Shown: positions 9,480 to 20,739, counted from the first letter of the stretch. The stretch is DNA of 64,000 nt from Prorocentrum cordatum (GCA_963575745.1 CAUYUJ010016707.1:24048-88047), one strand, 5' to 3'. Numbers and translations: made by a program. The notes: generated from the letters alone by a model not told the origin.

Positions 9480-12180
9480 GTGGGTGAAGTGGGCTCCTGA
9501 TCCCACGTGCGGCGCTGGTCTGCTGGGTCGTAAGTGGGTCGGTCGTTGGTGCTGGCTGGTTTGGCTCGCCGGTGTCTGCTGGCAGGTTGGCGCTGGCTGT
9601 TTGGTCGTCGGCGCTGCCTGGTTGGTCCTGGCCAGCTGCGGTGCGTCGTCGATGGCGTTGTCGCTGGAATGAGAACTTTAGTGTTTGCCGGCGGTGTTGA
9701 CTGCTATTCGGAAGCCCTAATTGACCGGGCGGTGGTTTGCGAAGTCACCCATGTAGCTTCCTAGCGGAGGTCACGGTTGGCAAGACGGACGCGGTTCCCG
9801 TGGAAGTAGGTGATCGTCTGCCGGCGTTGCGTCGCTGAGATCTAAGCATCCGGCCCGCTCGATCGGCGGCATCCTGGATGCGGAGAGCAGGGTCGCCAGC
9901 GGATCAGGCCTCAGCAGCGGGTGAGGAAGGGTTGGTTGGAGGTTGTCGTGAACGAATGATTCGCTGCTGTATTTGCCAAGGTACCTGTGCCAACCCGGAA
10001 GTTGTAAATGGTCGTCTGGGAATCGGTGTGTGCATGTGTTACTTGTTGCGTTGCGCTAAACTGCATAGTGCCAGCTGCCCTTGTCGCGGTCGCCATCTTC
10101 ACCCCTGCCTTTGGCACTGCGCGCTGCCCCGCCAGCAGGGCAGAGCGCGTCGCGGCCCTCGCGCGGCGGTATTGATGCGAGCAATAAGGGCGTAACAGCG
10201 CACTCGTTTTCTTCGCTGTTGTCGGCGCAGCTTCCCCCCTCATCTGAGCCCCCCACGGCAGCGCGCATTGCTGCGCCGTTGCCTTCGCCCCCCCAAGAGT
10301 TGCGGATGGCGGTGGGCCGTCGCGGTCGGGCTGGGTGCGCGGGTGGCGTTGGCGTCTTGGCCTCGGGCAGTTGTGCGTGAACTGGTGGTGGTGGTTTCGC
10401 TTGTTGGTGATCTCTCTTGGGTCTGATGTCGAGTTGTGACGACTGGTTCTGCGGTGGGGTAGGTAGCGCGTGGCCAGCGCAGTATTTGCGGAGCCTGTCC
10501 TCGTTGTCGCATTCGACGTGCTAGGATTGCATTATTGCTCGGCTTGCTCCCGAATCCATCCGTGGCGCGAACTGTCGGCGCCCATGTTTATCGGCATTCT
10601 GAGCATCCTCGCACGCATGAGTCTCGGTGGCCTGAATGCAAAGCTGGCACAGCGCGGGCGAGGAGATTGCATTGTCGGCGACTGCGTCGCTGTTCCTGGT
10701 GACGGGCCGCACGCGCGCGCGGATGCAGCTTGGTAGCTGGTACTAGCGTAAGTCCACCAATGACTTGTGGCCAAGCTGGGTTGTCGGGCGTTGGTGAGTG
10801 GAGCTCATGGTGTGTTGGAGGTGGTCGAGGTTGCTGTGGTACTTGTGGTAGTGGTTCCCTTACCGTGCCTGTCCATTTGTCGAGCAAGTCCGCGGCGTGG
10901 TCGCCGACGTCTTGTAGGTCTACGTAGTCGGGCTGCTCGTGGGTTGTCGGTGGTGCGATGTGTCTGTGGGACTCGTCAACAATCGATGTAGCCCACGATG
11001 GGCGTAGCGTTGCGGCGCCTGGCGCATGGGATATATTGGCCGGTCGGTCGGTGGATGGGCGTGGCTCGGACCTTGTGACGATGTTGTGCTTGGGATTGGC
11101 CATGGAACTGAGGAGCGTGTTGGTGATGGTGGTTTGGTACCTCGCGTGGACCAATGTTTTTTCGTCGATGGAAAAATCGTAGCATTTCTCGCTCTATTGG
11201 TCGAATATGTTGTAGAGCGTCTCCTTAAGGTCCTTGTTCTGTACAGTCCTTGTTGTAATGGGGTTGCTTCAGGCATACCTTGTCGTGGTCGATGTCATCG
11301 TTGCTCTTGTCCCATGGTTGGTCGACGATGACTTCTCGGCGTATGTCGTGGCCAATCGTACCGTTGTATATGAAGGGTTGTCCGCTTCGTCGGTAGTCAG
11401 CTCGTCGGACAAATTGACAGACATGAAGCCACTATGCTGTGGCTGTAGATGCTGGTGTGGGAGCTCGTGCTTTCCACTATTGTAATACAGTGTCGAATGT
11501 CCAGTCGAGACTTTAGTAGCTGGAAGAATATCTGGTTGATGTCTGGCAGGTAAACCATTGTGATGTGGTTCGTGGACCGTGTGTGCCCATCCTCGCTTGG
11601 TTGAGACTGGTATGTACTCGTGCCCGATGCGTAGTGAGATGTCCAGAAAAAAGCATTGTCGAAGTTGGCTTTGTTGACCTCGTCATGTTTGCGTCGCTGT
11701 ACTTGAGCACTGAAAATAGTAGCTGAGCTTGGGTCGTGTTTGTCTGGAATTGCCGTCCTTTGTAGTGGTTGGAAAGCCCGTCGTCCTCGTAGATTGGGTA
11801 ATGGTGGAAGGTCGTCGTTGCCGTCGTCCTCGTCGCGGTTGGAGGTTCTACGGTATTGCTGTTCAAGATGTATCATCCGTTATTTCGTGGGTTGGTCGTC
11901 GCCCCCTTCTCACGGTACGTCATATGAATGTGTATCGATGGTGCGTAGATGAAGCGTGGTGAATCCGACCACTCTTTTGCATGCGCGGCAAAAATGTCAC
12001 CTGCTGTGGCCTTGCAGGAAATATGGGGTATGTCATGTTGAATGACAAGGTACTGTAAAAAAAGGCGCATGCAATGTTGCATGGGAAATGGCCTTGTAAC
12101 AAATCCTCCTTTTCCTGAGGCACTGAAGCACTGGTAGCTAGCGTGCCCGTGCGGCGCAGCTATCCCCCCACCCCTACGAG
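9480..12180. other. GT-rich region with possible decayed - strand coding, unknown
   Basis: The + strand is markedly G+T rich for 2.7 kb with few simple repeats. The longest protein-like frames are on the - strand: 10588-11154 (188 codons) and 11397-11876 (159 codons), rich in His, Thr, Pro and Ser. I find no catalytic motif, zinc finger or membrane segment in either. The region could be an old degraded gene or element, or just biased DNA. Confidence 0.3.
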
Positions 12181-12207
12181 TACGTACGCCGTGTGGAGGG
12201 ATCAAAC

Positions 12208-12400
12208 TATCCTCCTCCTCCTCTTCCTCCTCCTCCTCCTCCTCCTCCTCCCCCTCCTCTTCCCCTTCCTCTTCCTCCTACTCCTCTGCCTCCTCCTCCT
12301 CCTGTTTCCTGCTGTTTGTCGGCTACACGGTCGTTCAGACGAAGCCTCCTTCTTCTTCCTCCTCTTCCTTCTCCTCCTCCGCCTCTTTTTTTTTGCAGGT
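12208..12400. repeat. (TCC)n / (CTTC)n microsatellites
   Basis: Pyrimidine-rich triplet stretches around 12208-12305 and 12345-12395 separated by ordinary sequence. Confidence 0.9.
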
Positions 12401-12600
12401 GAGCGGGCTCCAACTGCCAGGCGTGTAGCGGTAAAATGCGTAACGCATTAAGCATGGCGAGCACCCCTGGACAAAAGAAAAACGCCTGAGACAAGTAAAA
12501 TAAGTAAGCCCGAAAAGGGCACATAGCATGCGCTCGCCATGCAGTTCGTGAGGACAGGTAGCCCGAAACACGGGATCGAATATCGATCGAATGGATCGAC

Positions 12601-12824
<224 letters not shown>

Positions 12825-12919
12825 CGGCGGTGCCATTCATGTTGGGCCTCCTTGGGCGCGCGTGGGGGGACGGTGTAGGCGGGGGGGGGGCGGGGCACCG
12901 CCATCGAGGAGGAACTGTG

Positions 12920-13345
12920 ATGAGACAAGCTGGTATGTAATGGGATGAGATGAGACGATCTGAGATAGGATGATATGATATGAGATGAGGTACTATATGA
13001 TGATACGGTATGATATAAAATGTGGAATTGCAATGGGATCGTATGCTATGATATGTGTTGAGGTGACATAAACTGATGTGAAGTGATATCCGAAGACATA
13101 ACTGGGGATGGTTGATACTATACGAGATGATATGCGACGAGATGATAGGCTATGATATGAGATGGGATGATATGGGGTGATTTGACATGGGGTGGTACGG
13201 GATGTCATGCTGTGATCTGATAAAACAATACGCGACGAACTGGTCGGGTGTGAGATGCGAGGAGATGCCATGCTGTGAAACGAGGCGGCATGAGAGGATA
13301 GGACTGGAGACGACCTGCGACTCGATGCTACGAGGTGCGATGGCA
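12920..13345. repeat. Degenerate GATAT/GATGA pentamer-rich region
   Basis: About 400 bp made of diverged 5-bp units such as GATGA, GATAT and GAGAT on the + strand. It is probably an ancient pentameric satellite. Confidence 0.75.
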
Positions 13346-13526
13346 CGCGTTGCGTTGCGACGGGGTGAGACCGGATGCGCTGCGCGAGCGGCCCACAGGC
13401 AGCTCCGGCCGGGCTGCGGCGGCCCGCCGTCGGAGGCCTCCGACGAGGCCTCCCCGAAGCTGTCGAGGGGGCACGTCTGGCCCCTCCTCGGCTTCCCTCT
13501 CAGAAGGGGCCCTGGGACACACAGAT

Positions 13527-13623
13527 AAACACACACACACACACGCACACACACGCACACGCACTCACACGCACTCACACACACAAACACACACACACAC
13601 ACACGCACACGCACACGCACACG

Positions 13624-13706
<83 letters not shown>
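13527..13706. repeat. (CA)n microsatellite
   Basis: About 180 bp of CA dinucleotides with interspersed CACACG units. Confidence 0.98.
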
Positions 13707-13707
<1 letters not shown>

Positions 13708-13850
13708 AATGACAGGATTCCCCATGTTTTCCCAGAAGTCCTGGGTTTTTGTCTTCCCCCCCACTTCCCACAGTTTCCCGTATGTTCTGGGGAATCGACG
13801 GTTAATCGTGTCTGTGTGTTTTTTCCCTCCTGAATTCTTGAGGGGTCCAA
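13707..13850 (+). repeat. Dispersed repeat (CAGGATTCCCCA family), copy 1
   Basis: Shares CAGGATTCCCCA, CCACTTCCCA and GTTTCC-type blocks and a GGAA-CGACGGTT end with 28394-28510. Both copies are about 120-140 bp on the + strand. Confidence 0.6.
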
Positions 13851-13854
13851 GTTT

Positions 13855-14345
13855 CCCAAATGCGCGGGTCGCGCCCCGCGACGCTCGACGCGCGGCGCGC
13901 TTCGCGCCCTCGCGCCGCCTCTCTGGGGGAACGGGGGCCTCTCTGGCGCGCTCTCTAGCTCGCGCCGCGACGCGCGACGCGCGGTCCTCCTCGCGCCTCC
14001 CATGGGCGACGAGGGCGGGGGCGCCCTGCTGCTGCGGGGGGGGTGCTGGGGGAGCGGCGCCAAGAGGGGGGGAGGGCCTGGGGAAGCGCGCCCTTGGGGC
14101 GCGGGGGGGGGGGGGGGCGCCGCTAGGAGGGGGGGGGAGGGGGGGGCTGAAGAAGGTGCGCCCTCTGGGGAGGGGGCGGAGACGCCGCCAGGGGGCCGGC
14201 GCGGCGGCGGAGGCGCCGACGGCGAGGCGGCGCGCCCGCGAGGGGGCAGGCCGCCTCGCGCCCCCCGCCGCGGCTCGACGCGCCCGCGGGGCCCCGCGCA
14301 GTGCGCGGGGGCGCCCCGGGCGGGGTCCCACAGGGCAGGCCACCG
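13855..14345. other. Extremely GC-rich low-complexity stretch
   Basis: Long G-runs and CGCGCG blocks; open in several frames but without any recognisable motif. I see no gene. Confidence 0.6.
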
Positions 14346-14356
14346 AAGTGTTTCTC

Positions 14357-14553
14357 CTCCTCCATCCTCCTCCTCTGCCTCCTCCTCTGCCTCCTCCTCC
14401 TCTGCCTCCTCCTCCTCCTCCTCCTCCTCCTCCTCCTCCTCTCCGTCTCCTCCTACTCTTCCCTCCTCCTCCTCTTCAGCCTCCTCCTGCCCTCCTCCTC
14501 TGCCTCCTCCTCCTCCTCCTCCTCCTCCTCCTCCTCCTCCTCCTCCTCCTCCA
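14357..14553. repeat. (CTC)n microsatellite
   Basis: CTC triplets with CTGCCTC variants. It ends at CGCCTAATTACGTG (14561-14574), which recurs inverted at about 15553-15566 beside a GGA array. Confidence 0.95.
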
Positions 14554-14835
14554 TCCTCCGCCTAATTACGTGAGGAACTCGCCGACTAAGCGTTCTCGTG
14601 ATCGGGTGTCGGGGGCCAGAGTTCCTGGCCGCGGGAGGATGAATCCTCCATCCTGAATCTGGGGTCGAAGCTCTTGGCTAAGCCTCCGCAGAGGCCTCTG
14701 GGTGACCCTCGGGGTCCTCCATCCTGGACTCCAGGATCGAGATTCATTTTTTGGCCGGGGAGAAGGGTGAAGGAGGGAGGGAGAGATACAATATAAGAGC
14801 ACCATTGACGCTTTAAGTCTCCCTTTCTTTGAAAC

Positions 14836-14874
14836 GACCATCTGTGAGACACGGAGCGTGTCTCACAGATGGTC
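14836..14874. other. Perfect 18-bp hairpin with 3-nt loop
   Basis: GACCATCTGTGAGACACG is followed by GAG and then the exact reverse complement. It lies in otherwise non-repetitive sequence between a CTC and a GGA microsatellite. No flanking gene explains it. It could be a small foldback, an RNA hairpin or the remains of a MITE. Confidence 0.85.
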
Positions 14875-14919
14875 AGACGCAGGCAGGCGCACAGCGAGGG
14901 GCGGAGGGAGGCAGGAGGT

Positions 14920-15605
14920 GGAGGAGGAGGAGGAGCAGAAGGAGGAGCAGAAGGAGGAGCAGGGAGGGAGGGAGGGAGGGAGGGAGGGGCCAAAGAGGAC
15001 CGAGAGCACACGAAGAAACTTTGTCAACGCTGATCCTGATCCCTTGAGGGGGGGGTCGAACGGATCAACAAGAGGCCGGGCCCGCGACGGGATGCCTGGT
15101 GCGGTGTTTACACTGCGCAGAGTGCCCGGCTTCCCGCGCGCGCTGCGACTCAGGAGCCCACGGCGGGGACTCACCCTGCACCACCTGAGGAGGAGGAGAA
15201 GGAGGAGGAGGAGGAGGAGGAGGAGGAGGAGGAGGAGAAGGGGGGAGGAGGAGGAGGAGAGGAGGAGGAGGAGAGGAGGAGGAGGAGGAGGAGGAGGAGG
15301 AGGAGGAGAGGGAGGAGGAGACGGAGGAGAAGGGAAGGAGAGGAGGAGAGGAGGAAGGAGGACGAGGAGGGGAAGGAGAGGAGGACGAGGGAGGGGGAGA
15401 GGTGGAGGAGGAGGAGGAGGATGAGGACGGAGGAGGAGGAGGAGGAGGAGGAGGAGGAGGAAGAGGAGAAGGAGAAGGAGAAAGGGGCGGAGGGCTCATC
15501 GGGAACACGAGTCAGAGTGGCGAGTCGAGTCCCCCATGGGGAGGGCGCACCCACGTAATTAGGCGGAGGAGGAGGAGGAGGAGGAGGAGGAGAAGGAGGA
15601 GAAAG
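14920..15605. repeat. (GGA)n microsatellites with a duplicated 40-bp segment
   Basis: GGA/GGAG arrays lie at 14920-14990, 15185-15480 and 15566-15600. The segment GGGGCGGAGGGCTCATC plus the following GGAACACGAGTCAGAGTG occurs after both of the last two arrays (15482-15520 and 15604-15640). Confidence 0.9.
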
Positions 15606-15849
15606 GGGCGGAGGGCTCATCAGGAACACGAGTCAGAGTGTGCCAGGTTCGAGACAAGTAAAAACTTGCTCTGGTGCCTTGAGTGCGCATTGAACGCGGT
15701 GCTTTCCCGCAACGGGGGGCCCAGCGCTCCTCAGGCACGCAGCACGGAGGTATCCCTGCGGCCAGAAGCGCCCCGACACAACAACATACTTGGACTACAA
15801 CGAGCAGGCGGGACCATCAGGAGGAGAGGAGAGGGAGGGAGAAACGAGC

Positions 15850-16455
15850 GGGGTATCCGCCTTGGGGTGGAAACCAGCACGCACCTTGGCCAGCGCAGCC
15901 AGCTGCGCCCTCTTGCGGCGCTCCTCCTTGAAGAAACCACGGCACACTGGGCGAAGCTTACACTTCGGGCCTGCACGCAGCTGTGTCGAGAGGGATGCGC
16001 AGCAGCGGCAGATTTGCGCGTGCCAAACATGCATAATTTGAGGACCACGCTCGGCGAAGCAGCCAAGCTCCATAGGAGGGATCGGCACCACTCAGACATC
16101 CGCCGATCTGATTTTTCAATCAGCGGCCCCAGAGGTCCCGACCCCTTCCCTGGGGGTGTTTTTTTCGACCTGGATCTATGTTTGTGGCCCCTGGGGCCCG
16201 ATAGCGGGCCCCGGACGCCAAAATCCACAAAAAACACCGGACTGACAAAAATCACACCCTCGGATCTCTGGCCATCGCACTCTCGGGCGGCTCACCCGTA
16301 TCGGCCTCCTCCCCATCGAGCGCGGCCGCCGCCAGGAGCGCCAGGCCCACCGCAGGGTCCGCGCCCTCATGGAAGAAGGGCCCCCGTCGCCGAGCGTCGG
16401 CCAGACACAGGGCAGCCCCTGGCCTCTGCTCCGGCGTGGGCTCGCAAAGCGCCAT
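15850..16455 (-). CDS. Possible host gene fragment: two exons around an introner-like repeat
   Basis: Two protein-like - strand blocks flank the repeat at 16091-16257. Block 1 (ATG at 16455 down to 16258) reads MALCEPTPEQRPG onward to AMARDPR with no stop. The intron-like repeat then starts with GT at 16257. Block 2 (about 16067 to 15860) is Cys-rich, with HVWHAQICRCC and CKLRPVCRGFF, then a basic stretch (KEERRKRAQ). Splicing from 16257 to an AG at about 16068 would keep both blocks in frame; the repeat's own end at 16091 would shift the frame. Block 2 may end at a GC donor near 15862. I recognise no family. Function is unknown and chance openness remains possible. Confidence 0.35.
16091..16257 (-). 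repeat. Introner-like repeat, copy 2 (between two exon-like blocks)
   Basis: On the - strand this 167-bp copy starts GTGTGATTTTT and ends GGATGTCTGAG. It shares GGGGTCGGGACCTCTGGGG and a hairpin (CTGATT, short loop, AATCAG) with copy 1. It lies between two protein-like - strand frames, the best hint in the window that this family behaves as introns. Confidence 0.65.
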
Positions 16456-16639
16456 GCGAACGACTCCGAAGAAATCGAAGCGTGAGCTCGGTGCAAGCAG
16501 ACCGCTCACACTCCCTGCGCCGCACCCCCCTGGCGCCAGGACGCCTGACAGAGCAGCGCTGGGAGTAGCAGAGAAGGGCCGACTGAGGCTTACGGGGAAG
16601 CCTTTCGCCCCTCTCCTGACCCCAAAGACACAACTCCGC

Positions 16640-16800
16640 CATCCTGACTGGCGCCTCCGGCGGCCGTTCGGGGCGCTCCAAGCACCCCCGGAATGCGCTC
16701 GGCGAGGCGCAGCCGCTGGAAGGCATCTAAAGGCTGGAAGCCGCCGAAAACTAACGAAAACACCCAAAAACCTCGAAGCTTGAACGCACGACACCGAACC
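16640..16800 (-). repeat. Dispersed ~150-bp repeat F, copy 1
   Basis: On the - strand it shares CTTCCAGC-type blocks, GCGGCTGCGCCTCGCCGAG and ACGGCCGCC with 18690-18830 (+) and 19668-19825 (-). The copies differ by about 15-25 percent by eye. Confidence 0.65.
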
Positions 16801-16994
16801 TCGAACGCAAAACCATCGTATTTCTTCTCCTCCTCCTCCCTTTTTTTGTTCCTCCTCCTTCTCCTCCATTTCTTCTCCTTATAAATAATTTCTCCCTGTC
16901 GCACCCCGAGGCCAGTTTTTAGGGCGGGCAGGTCGTTTCGCCTGAAACTTCCTCAGCATTTATGACCCTGGGCCCTGAAGCTTCAAACTTTGTA

Positions 16995-17515
16995 ACAGTT
17001 TCACAGATGGAGGGCGGGTGGTTTTCAACATGTGGCTCTCGCCTCAGCGCCGCGCACATTCGTTTTCAAAGTTTGAAAGGGTTGCACGGATTGAGGGCGG
17101 GCCGTTTTCAAAATGTGGCTCGCGCCTCAGCGCCACGCACATTCGTTTAAACAAATTGCAAGAGCTTCACGGATTGAGGGCGGGTCGTTTTCAAAATGTG
17201 GCTATCGCCGCAGCGCCGCGCACATTCGTTTTCAATGCAAGAATTTCACGTATTGAGGGCGGGTGGTTTTCAACATGTAGCTCTCGCCTGAACGCCGCGC
17301 ACATTCGTATTCAAAATGTGAAAGAGTTTCACGGACTGAGGGCGGGTCGTTTTCAAAATGTGGCTCTCGCCTTAGCTCCGCGCACATTCGTTTTAAAACA
17401 TTGCAAGGGTTTCACGGATTGAAATCGGATCGTTTTCAAAATGTGGCTCTCGCCTTAGCGCCGTGCGCACTCTTGTTAAACAGTTGCAAGAGTTTCACGG
17501 ATTCCCATGATCGAC
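16995..17515 (+). repeat. ~82-bp tandem repeat, about six copies
   Basis: Successive units begin with GAGGGCGGGT at about 17010, 17092, 17175, 17254 and 17336, then a diverged unit at 17420. Each carries TTTTCAAAATGTGGCT, CTCGCCTCAGCGCCG and GCACATTCGTTTT. Spacing is 79-84 bp. Frames through it are not conserved, so I treat it as a satellite. Confidence 0.88.
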
Positions 17516-17829
17516 GTACCAGAAATTATGCTTTGAAAGGAGTCACGATTTTGAGGGCGCACCAGTTACGATGATTCGCGGAGTTGACGTCCAGGAATGG
17601 CGTTCTGGCACGATGCAGGATCGTCAAGACGCAACAGTACAGTAAGGTTCACCCGTGACGTTGGAATACCGATAATAATGTTTTGGCATGCTTCAGGATC
17701 TTCAAACGGTTGTCTTCCAACGAGGCAGGTCCTTCTGTGGAAATGAACCGTTGTAGGGGCCCATGAAGAGGGAGCTTGGGGGAGGGTTTACTCCAACATC
17801 GTTGGTGACTTTTGGGTTTACTTACAGTG

Positions 17830-17910
17830 GTCCTCCTCCCCCTCCTCCTCCTCCTCCCCCTCCTCCTCCTCCTCCTCCTCCTCCTCCTCCTCCTCCTCCT
17901 CCTCCTCTGC
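17830..17910. repeat. (CTC)n microsatellite
   Basis: CTC triplets. Together with the GGA array at 18425-18545 it forms two complementary arms 500 bp apart. Confidence 0.95.
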
Positions 17911-18274
17911 TCACCCCTCCCCCCTCCTCCTGGCAATGGCACTGGCGCCATGCGAGCTGACATTCCCCCCCCCCCCGCCCCTCCCTCCTTCTCCTGCCCC
18001 CCCCCCCCCCGCATGCAGACGCTGCACCCCCAGCAGGCGCTCCTCTGTGGGCGCCCGCCCGCCGCAGCGCCGCCCTGCGGCGGCGGCGGGCTGCCCGCGG
18101 GGCCGGGCCCCGCGGGGGCGGGCGGGCCCCGGCGGCCCATGCGCCCAGGGGGGGGGCCCCCGGCGGCTGGAAGGTGGGCCGGCTGCACGCAGGAGCGACC
18201 CGAGGCAAGAGCTGCGTTTTGGTGCGCGGCTGCAGGGGAGGAGGACGGAGGAGGGGGGATGGAGGACTCAGGGG

Positions 18275-18545
18275 GTGGAGAGGAGGAGGAGGAGGAGGAG
18301 GAGGAGGAGGATGGAGGGGGATGGAGGAGGATGGAGGGGGATGGAGGAGGATGGAGGGGGATGGAGGAGGATGGAGGGGGATGGAGGGGGAATGGAGGAG
18401 GATGGAGGGGGATGGAGGAGGATAGGAAGAGGAGGAGGAGGAGGAGGAGGAGGAGGAGGAGGAGGAGGAGGAGGAGGAGGAGGAGGAGGGGTAGGAGGAG
18501 GAGGAGGAGGAGGAGGAGGAGGAGGAGGAGGAGGAGGAGGACGAG
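18275..18545. repeat. GGATGGAGGGG minisatellite and (GGA)n
   Basis: A minisatellite of GGATGGAGGGGGATGGAG units (18308-18422) passes into a pure GGA array (18425-18545). Confidence 0.95.
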
Positions 18546-18689
18546 CAAGCCAGTGCTCGGGGGACCACTGTGGGCCCGCGCCAACGAGGTCACTCCAGCG
18601 AAGGGTCGCTCCTACGAGTAGCCGAGCTGGGGGTTGCCAGAGACCCTGAGTAAGGGCAGCGTCAAGGGGGTTGGGAAGCTTCGAGATTC

Positions 18690-18830
18690 GATGTTTTTGT
18701 TGAGGTCTTCGGGCGTTGGTTCTCGGCGGCTTTCGAGCCTCGGGGTGCGTTCCAGCGGCTGCGCCTCGCCGAGAGCGTTCTTGGAGTGGCCAGCTCGTCT
18801 CGAACGGCCGCCAGAGGCCCGAAAACCACC
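18690..18830 (+). repeat. Dispersed ~150-bp repeat F, copy 2
   Basis: Shares AGCGGCTGCGCCTCGCCGAG and the preceding GGTTCTCGGCGGCTTTCGAG region with the - strand copy at 16640-16800. Confidence 0.6.
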
Positions 18831-18875
18831 AGGTGACTGGCTCGGGGGGGAAAGGCTCTAATTCAGGCATGCAAC

Positions 18876-19047
18876 GTCGTGAAAAAATCAAGACAGACAT
18901 TTCTCGTCATTTTCGGCCTATGGGGGCCCTCGCCGGGCCCCGGGACAGTCAAAACACGACCCAATATGAAAAGCCGTTCGTGGGGAAAGGGTGGGGATTT
19001 CCGGGGACCGCGTATGGAAAACATCAGGACGTCGCATGTCTGGGAAG
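18876..19047 (+). repeat. Introner-like repeat, copy 3
   Basis: 172 bp starting GTCGTGAAAAAATCAAGAC and ending ATGTCTGGGAAG. Internal blocks ATTTTCGGCCT, GGGGCCCTCGCCGGGCC and GGGGAAAGGGT match copy 1. Confidence 0.7.
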
Positions 19048-19074
19048 TGAGGTGCAACGTTGGGGGGGGGGGGG

Positions 19075-19240
19075 GGCAGGCTTGGGGGGGCGGGGGGAAA
19101 CATCGACCTGGAATCGGCGATGCATTGCCGACAGATCGGCGACAGGCCGCCGACAGCAACTCCGCACGGTGCTGGGCGGGGTGGGCTATCGTGCCCCCAT
19201 CGGTGATAACTGGGCGATTGGGGGTCGATGCATCCCCCTC
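19075..19240 (+). repeat. Dispersed repeat G, copy 1
   Basis: Contains ACATCGACCTGGAATCGGCG, GATAGATCGGCGA-like palindromic blocks and a GGGCGATTGGGGGTCGATGCATCC end. Recurs at 19488-19640 and 56243-56400. Confidence 0.75.
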
Positions 19241-19487
19241 TGAGCCGACCGCCCCTAAAATTGCCCCCGACTAGTTAAGACGAGCCCAGGACGGGGACAA
19301 GACTGGATCAAACAATCAATTTAAGATCTCCGCGGCATGGTAATTTTGGGCGACGCATCAGGCGCCACGGCCGTTGCGGAGCACTCCGGAACGCTGTGAG
19401 AGCGACCTGGTACGCATGGGACGAGCTGCCACGGTCCTGTGAGGGGCAGCGATAGGGGGGACCAGCAAAGGGGGGGGGGGGACGGGG

Positions 19488-19640
19488 GGACATCGACCTG
19501 GAATCGGGGATACATCGCCGATAGATCGGCGATAGGTCCCCGATCGTGAATCCCCACGTTCCTGGGCGGGGGGGTGGGGCTATCGGGCCCTTATCGGCGA
19601 TCGATGGGCGATTGGGGATCGATGCATCCCCCCTATGCCT
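19488..19640 (+). repeat. Dispersed repeat G, copy 2
   Basis: Same order of blocks as copy 1: ACATCGACCTGGAATCGG, TCGCCGATAGATCGGCGATA, then GGGATCGATGCATCCCCC. Confidence 0.8.
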
Positions 19641-19667
19641 ATCCCCTTGCCCGTTGGTTTTCAGGCC

Positions 19668-19825
19668 ATAATTCGGCTCTCCAGCGGCCGTCTGGGACGA
19701 TTCTGGCAACCCCAGGACGCTCTTGGCGAGGCGCAGCTGCTGGGAAGCATCCTGGGGGCCAAAGACCGTCGAGAACCGACGAAAGCGCCCGAAAACTTCG
19801 AGCCTCGAACCTCGAAGCCGACACT
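19668..19825 (-). repeat. Dispersed ~150-bp repeat F, copy 3
   Basis: On the - strand it carries GCAGCTGCGCCTCGCC and ACGGCCGCTGGAGAGCC, matching the other two copies. Confidence 0.55.
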
Positions 19826-20382
19826 TCCCTGGGCCCACGCCCATTCCCCCTATCGTTGCCCCCAGGCTTAGGTCGGGCCTGTCCCCCTGCAGGCTGATTT
19901 TGGACGGAAAATAAAACATACTTTGAACATCCACCAGACATCTTCGAAAACGGTAATCAGATCGTCCCAAGACTATGTTTTTCCTATTTCTGAACGTTCC
20001 CCTCTGTAGAGTAGGGAGCCCACGAAGGACGTACTCGCCCAGCTATGTACATGAACACGGCCCCTTGACCCGCGAGACCGGCCGCGTGATACGAACATTC
20101 GCGCAATGCGAGCTCTCGAAACCAGCGTGGCTTCATGTACGTGCACGTCCTTCTTTCGCTCCTGATAGAGGGACAGGCCCGACCTGACCCCAGGCCTGGC
20201 CCCGCCCGCCGGGCCCGGGCGCCCAGGCGCCCGGCGCCTCGCTGGAGGAGCCGCGGCGGCGCGCCTGCCTCCGCTGCCTGGGGCCCCCAGGGCCCGGCCT
20301 CCCGAGGCCGGCCCGGGGGCCCTCTCGGAGGCCGTGGGCAGAGCGGCCGGGGACGGAAGGCGCGCCCCCCAGACCTCCTGGC

Positions 20383-20569
20383 GTCGTGAAGACATCACGA
20401 CGGGAGGTTTTTCGCCATTTTCGGCCTCCGGGGGCCCTCACCGGGCCTCGGGAGCGTCAGAAAACGACTCAGGACGAAAAACCTGTCCCGGGGAAAGGGT
20501 CCAGACCTCTGGGGGTCGACGTTGTGAAAAAATCACGACGTCGGGGGTCTGGCCCCCCGTGGACTGCAG
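20383..20569 (+). repeat. Introner-like repeat, copy 4
   Basis: 187 bp. The 5' end is a perfect hairpin (GTCGTGA, loop AGACA, TCACGAC) and the 3' part has the same motif again at about 20519-20542. It starts GT and ends GGACTGCAG. Its core ATTTTCGGCCTCCGGGGG and GGGAAAGGGTCCAGACCTC match copy 1. Confidence 0.7.
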
Positions 20570-20580
20570 AGTCAATGACT

Positions 20581-20739
20581 ACCTGCCAAACCACCCCAAC
20601 CCAACCCGAAGACCCGAATTTCGGGTGGGGGGGGGTATGGGTTCCATACGTGTTTTTGTCAATGTTTCCCGACCCCCCCCCCACTGGAAATGGAGGGCAA
20701 ATTGAGGCCTTCGGGTTGGGTTGGGGTGGTTTGGCAGGT
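20581..20739. mobile_element. Foldback/MITE-like element with 34-bp terminal inverted repeats
   Basis: The first 34 bp (starting ACCTGCCAAACCACCCC) match the reverse complement of the last 34 bp at 33 of 34 positions. The interior has further inverted G-run/C-run segments, so nearly the whole 159 bp can fold back. It encodes nothing. It lies 11 bp after introner-like copy 4. No clear TSD is visible, although GAGTCAA occurs near both ends. Confidence 0.85.

Noticed and set aside
13150-14343. 397-codon - strand frame
   Set aside because: Made of Arg/Ala/Pro low-complexity and (CA)n sequence without a conserved motif.
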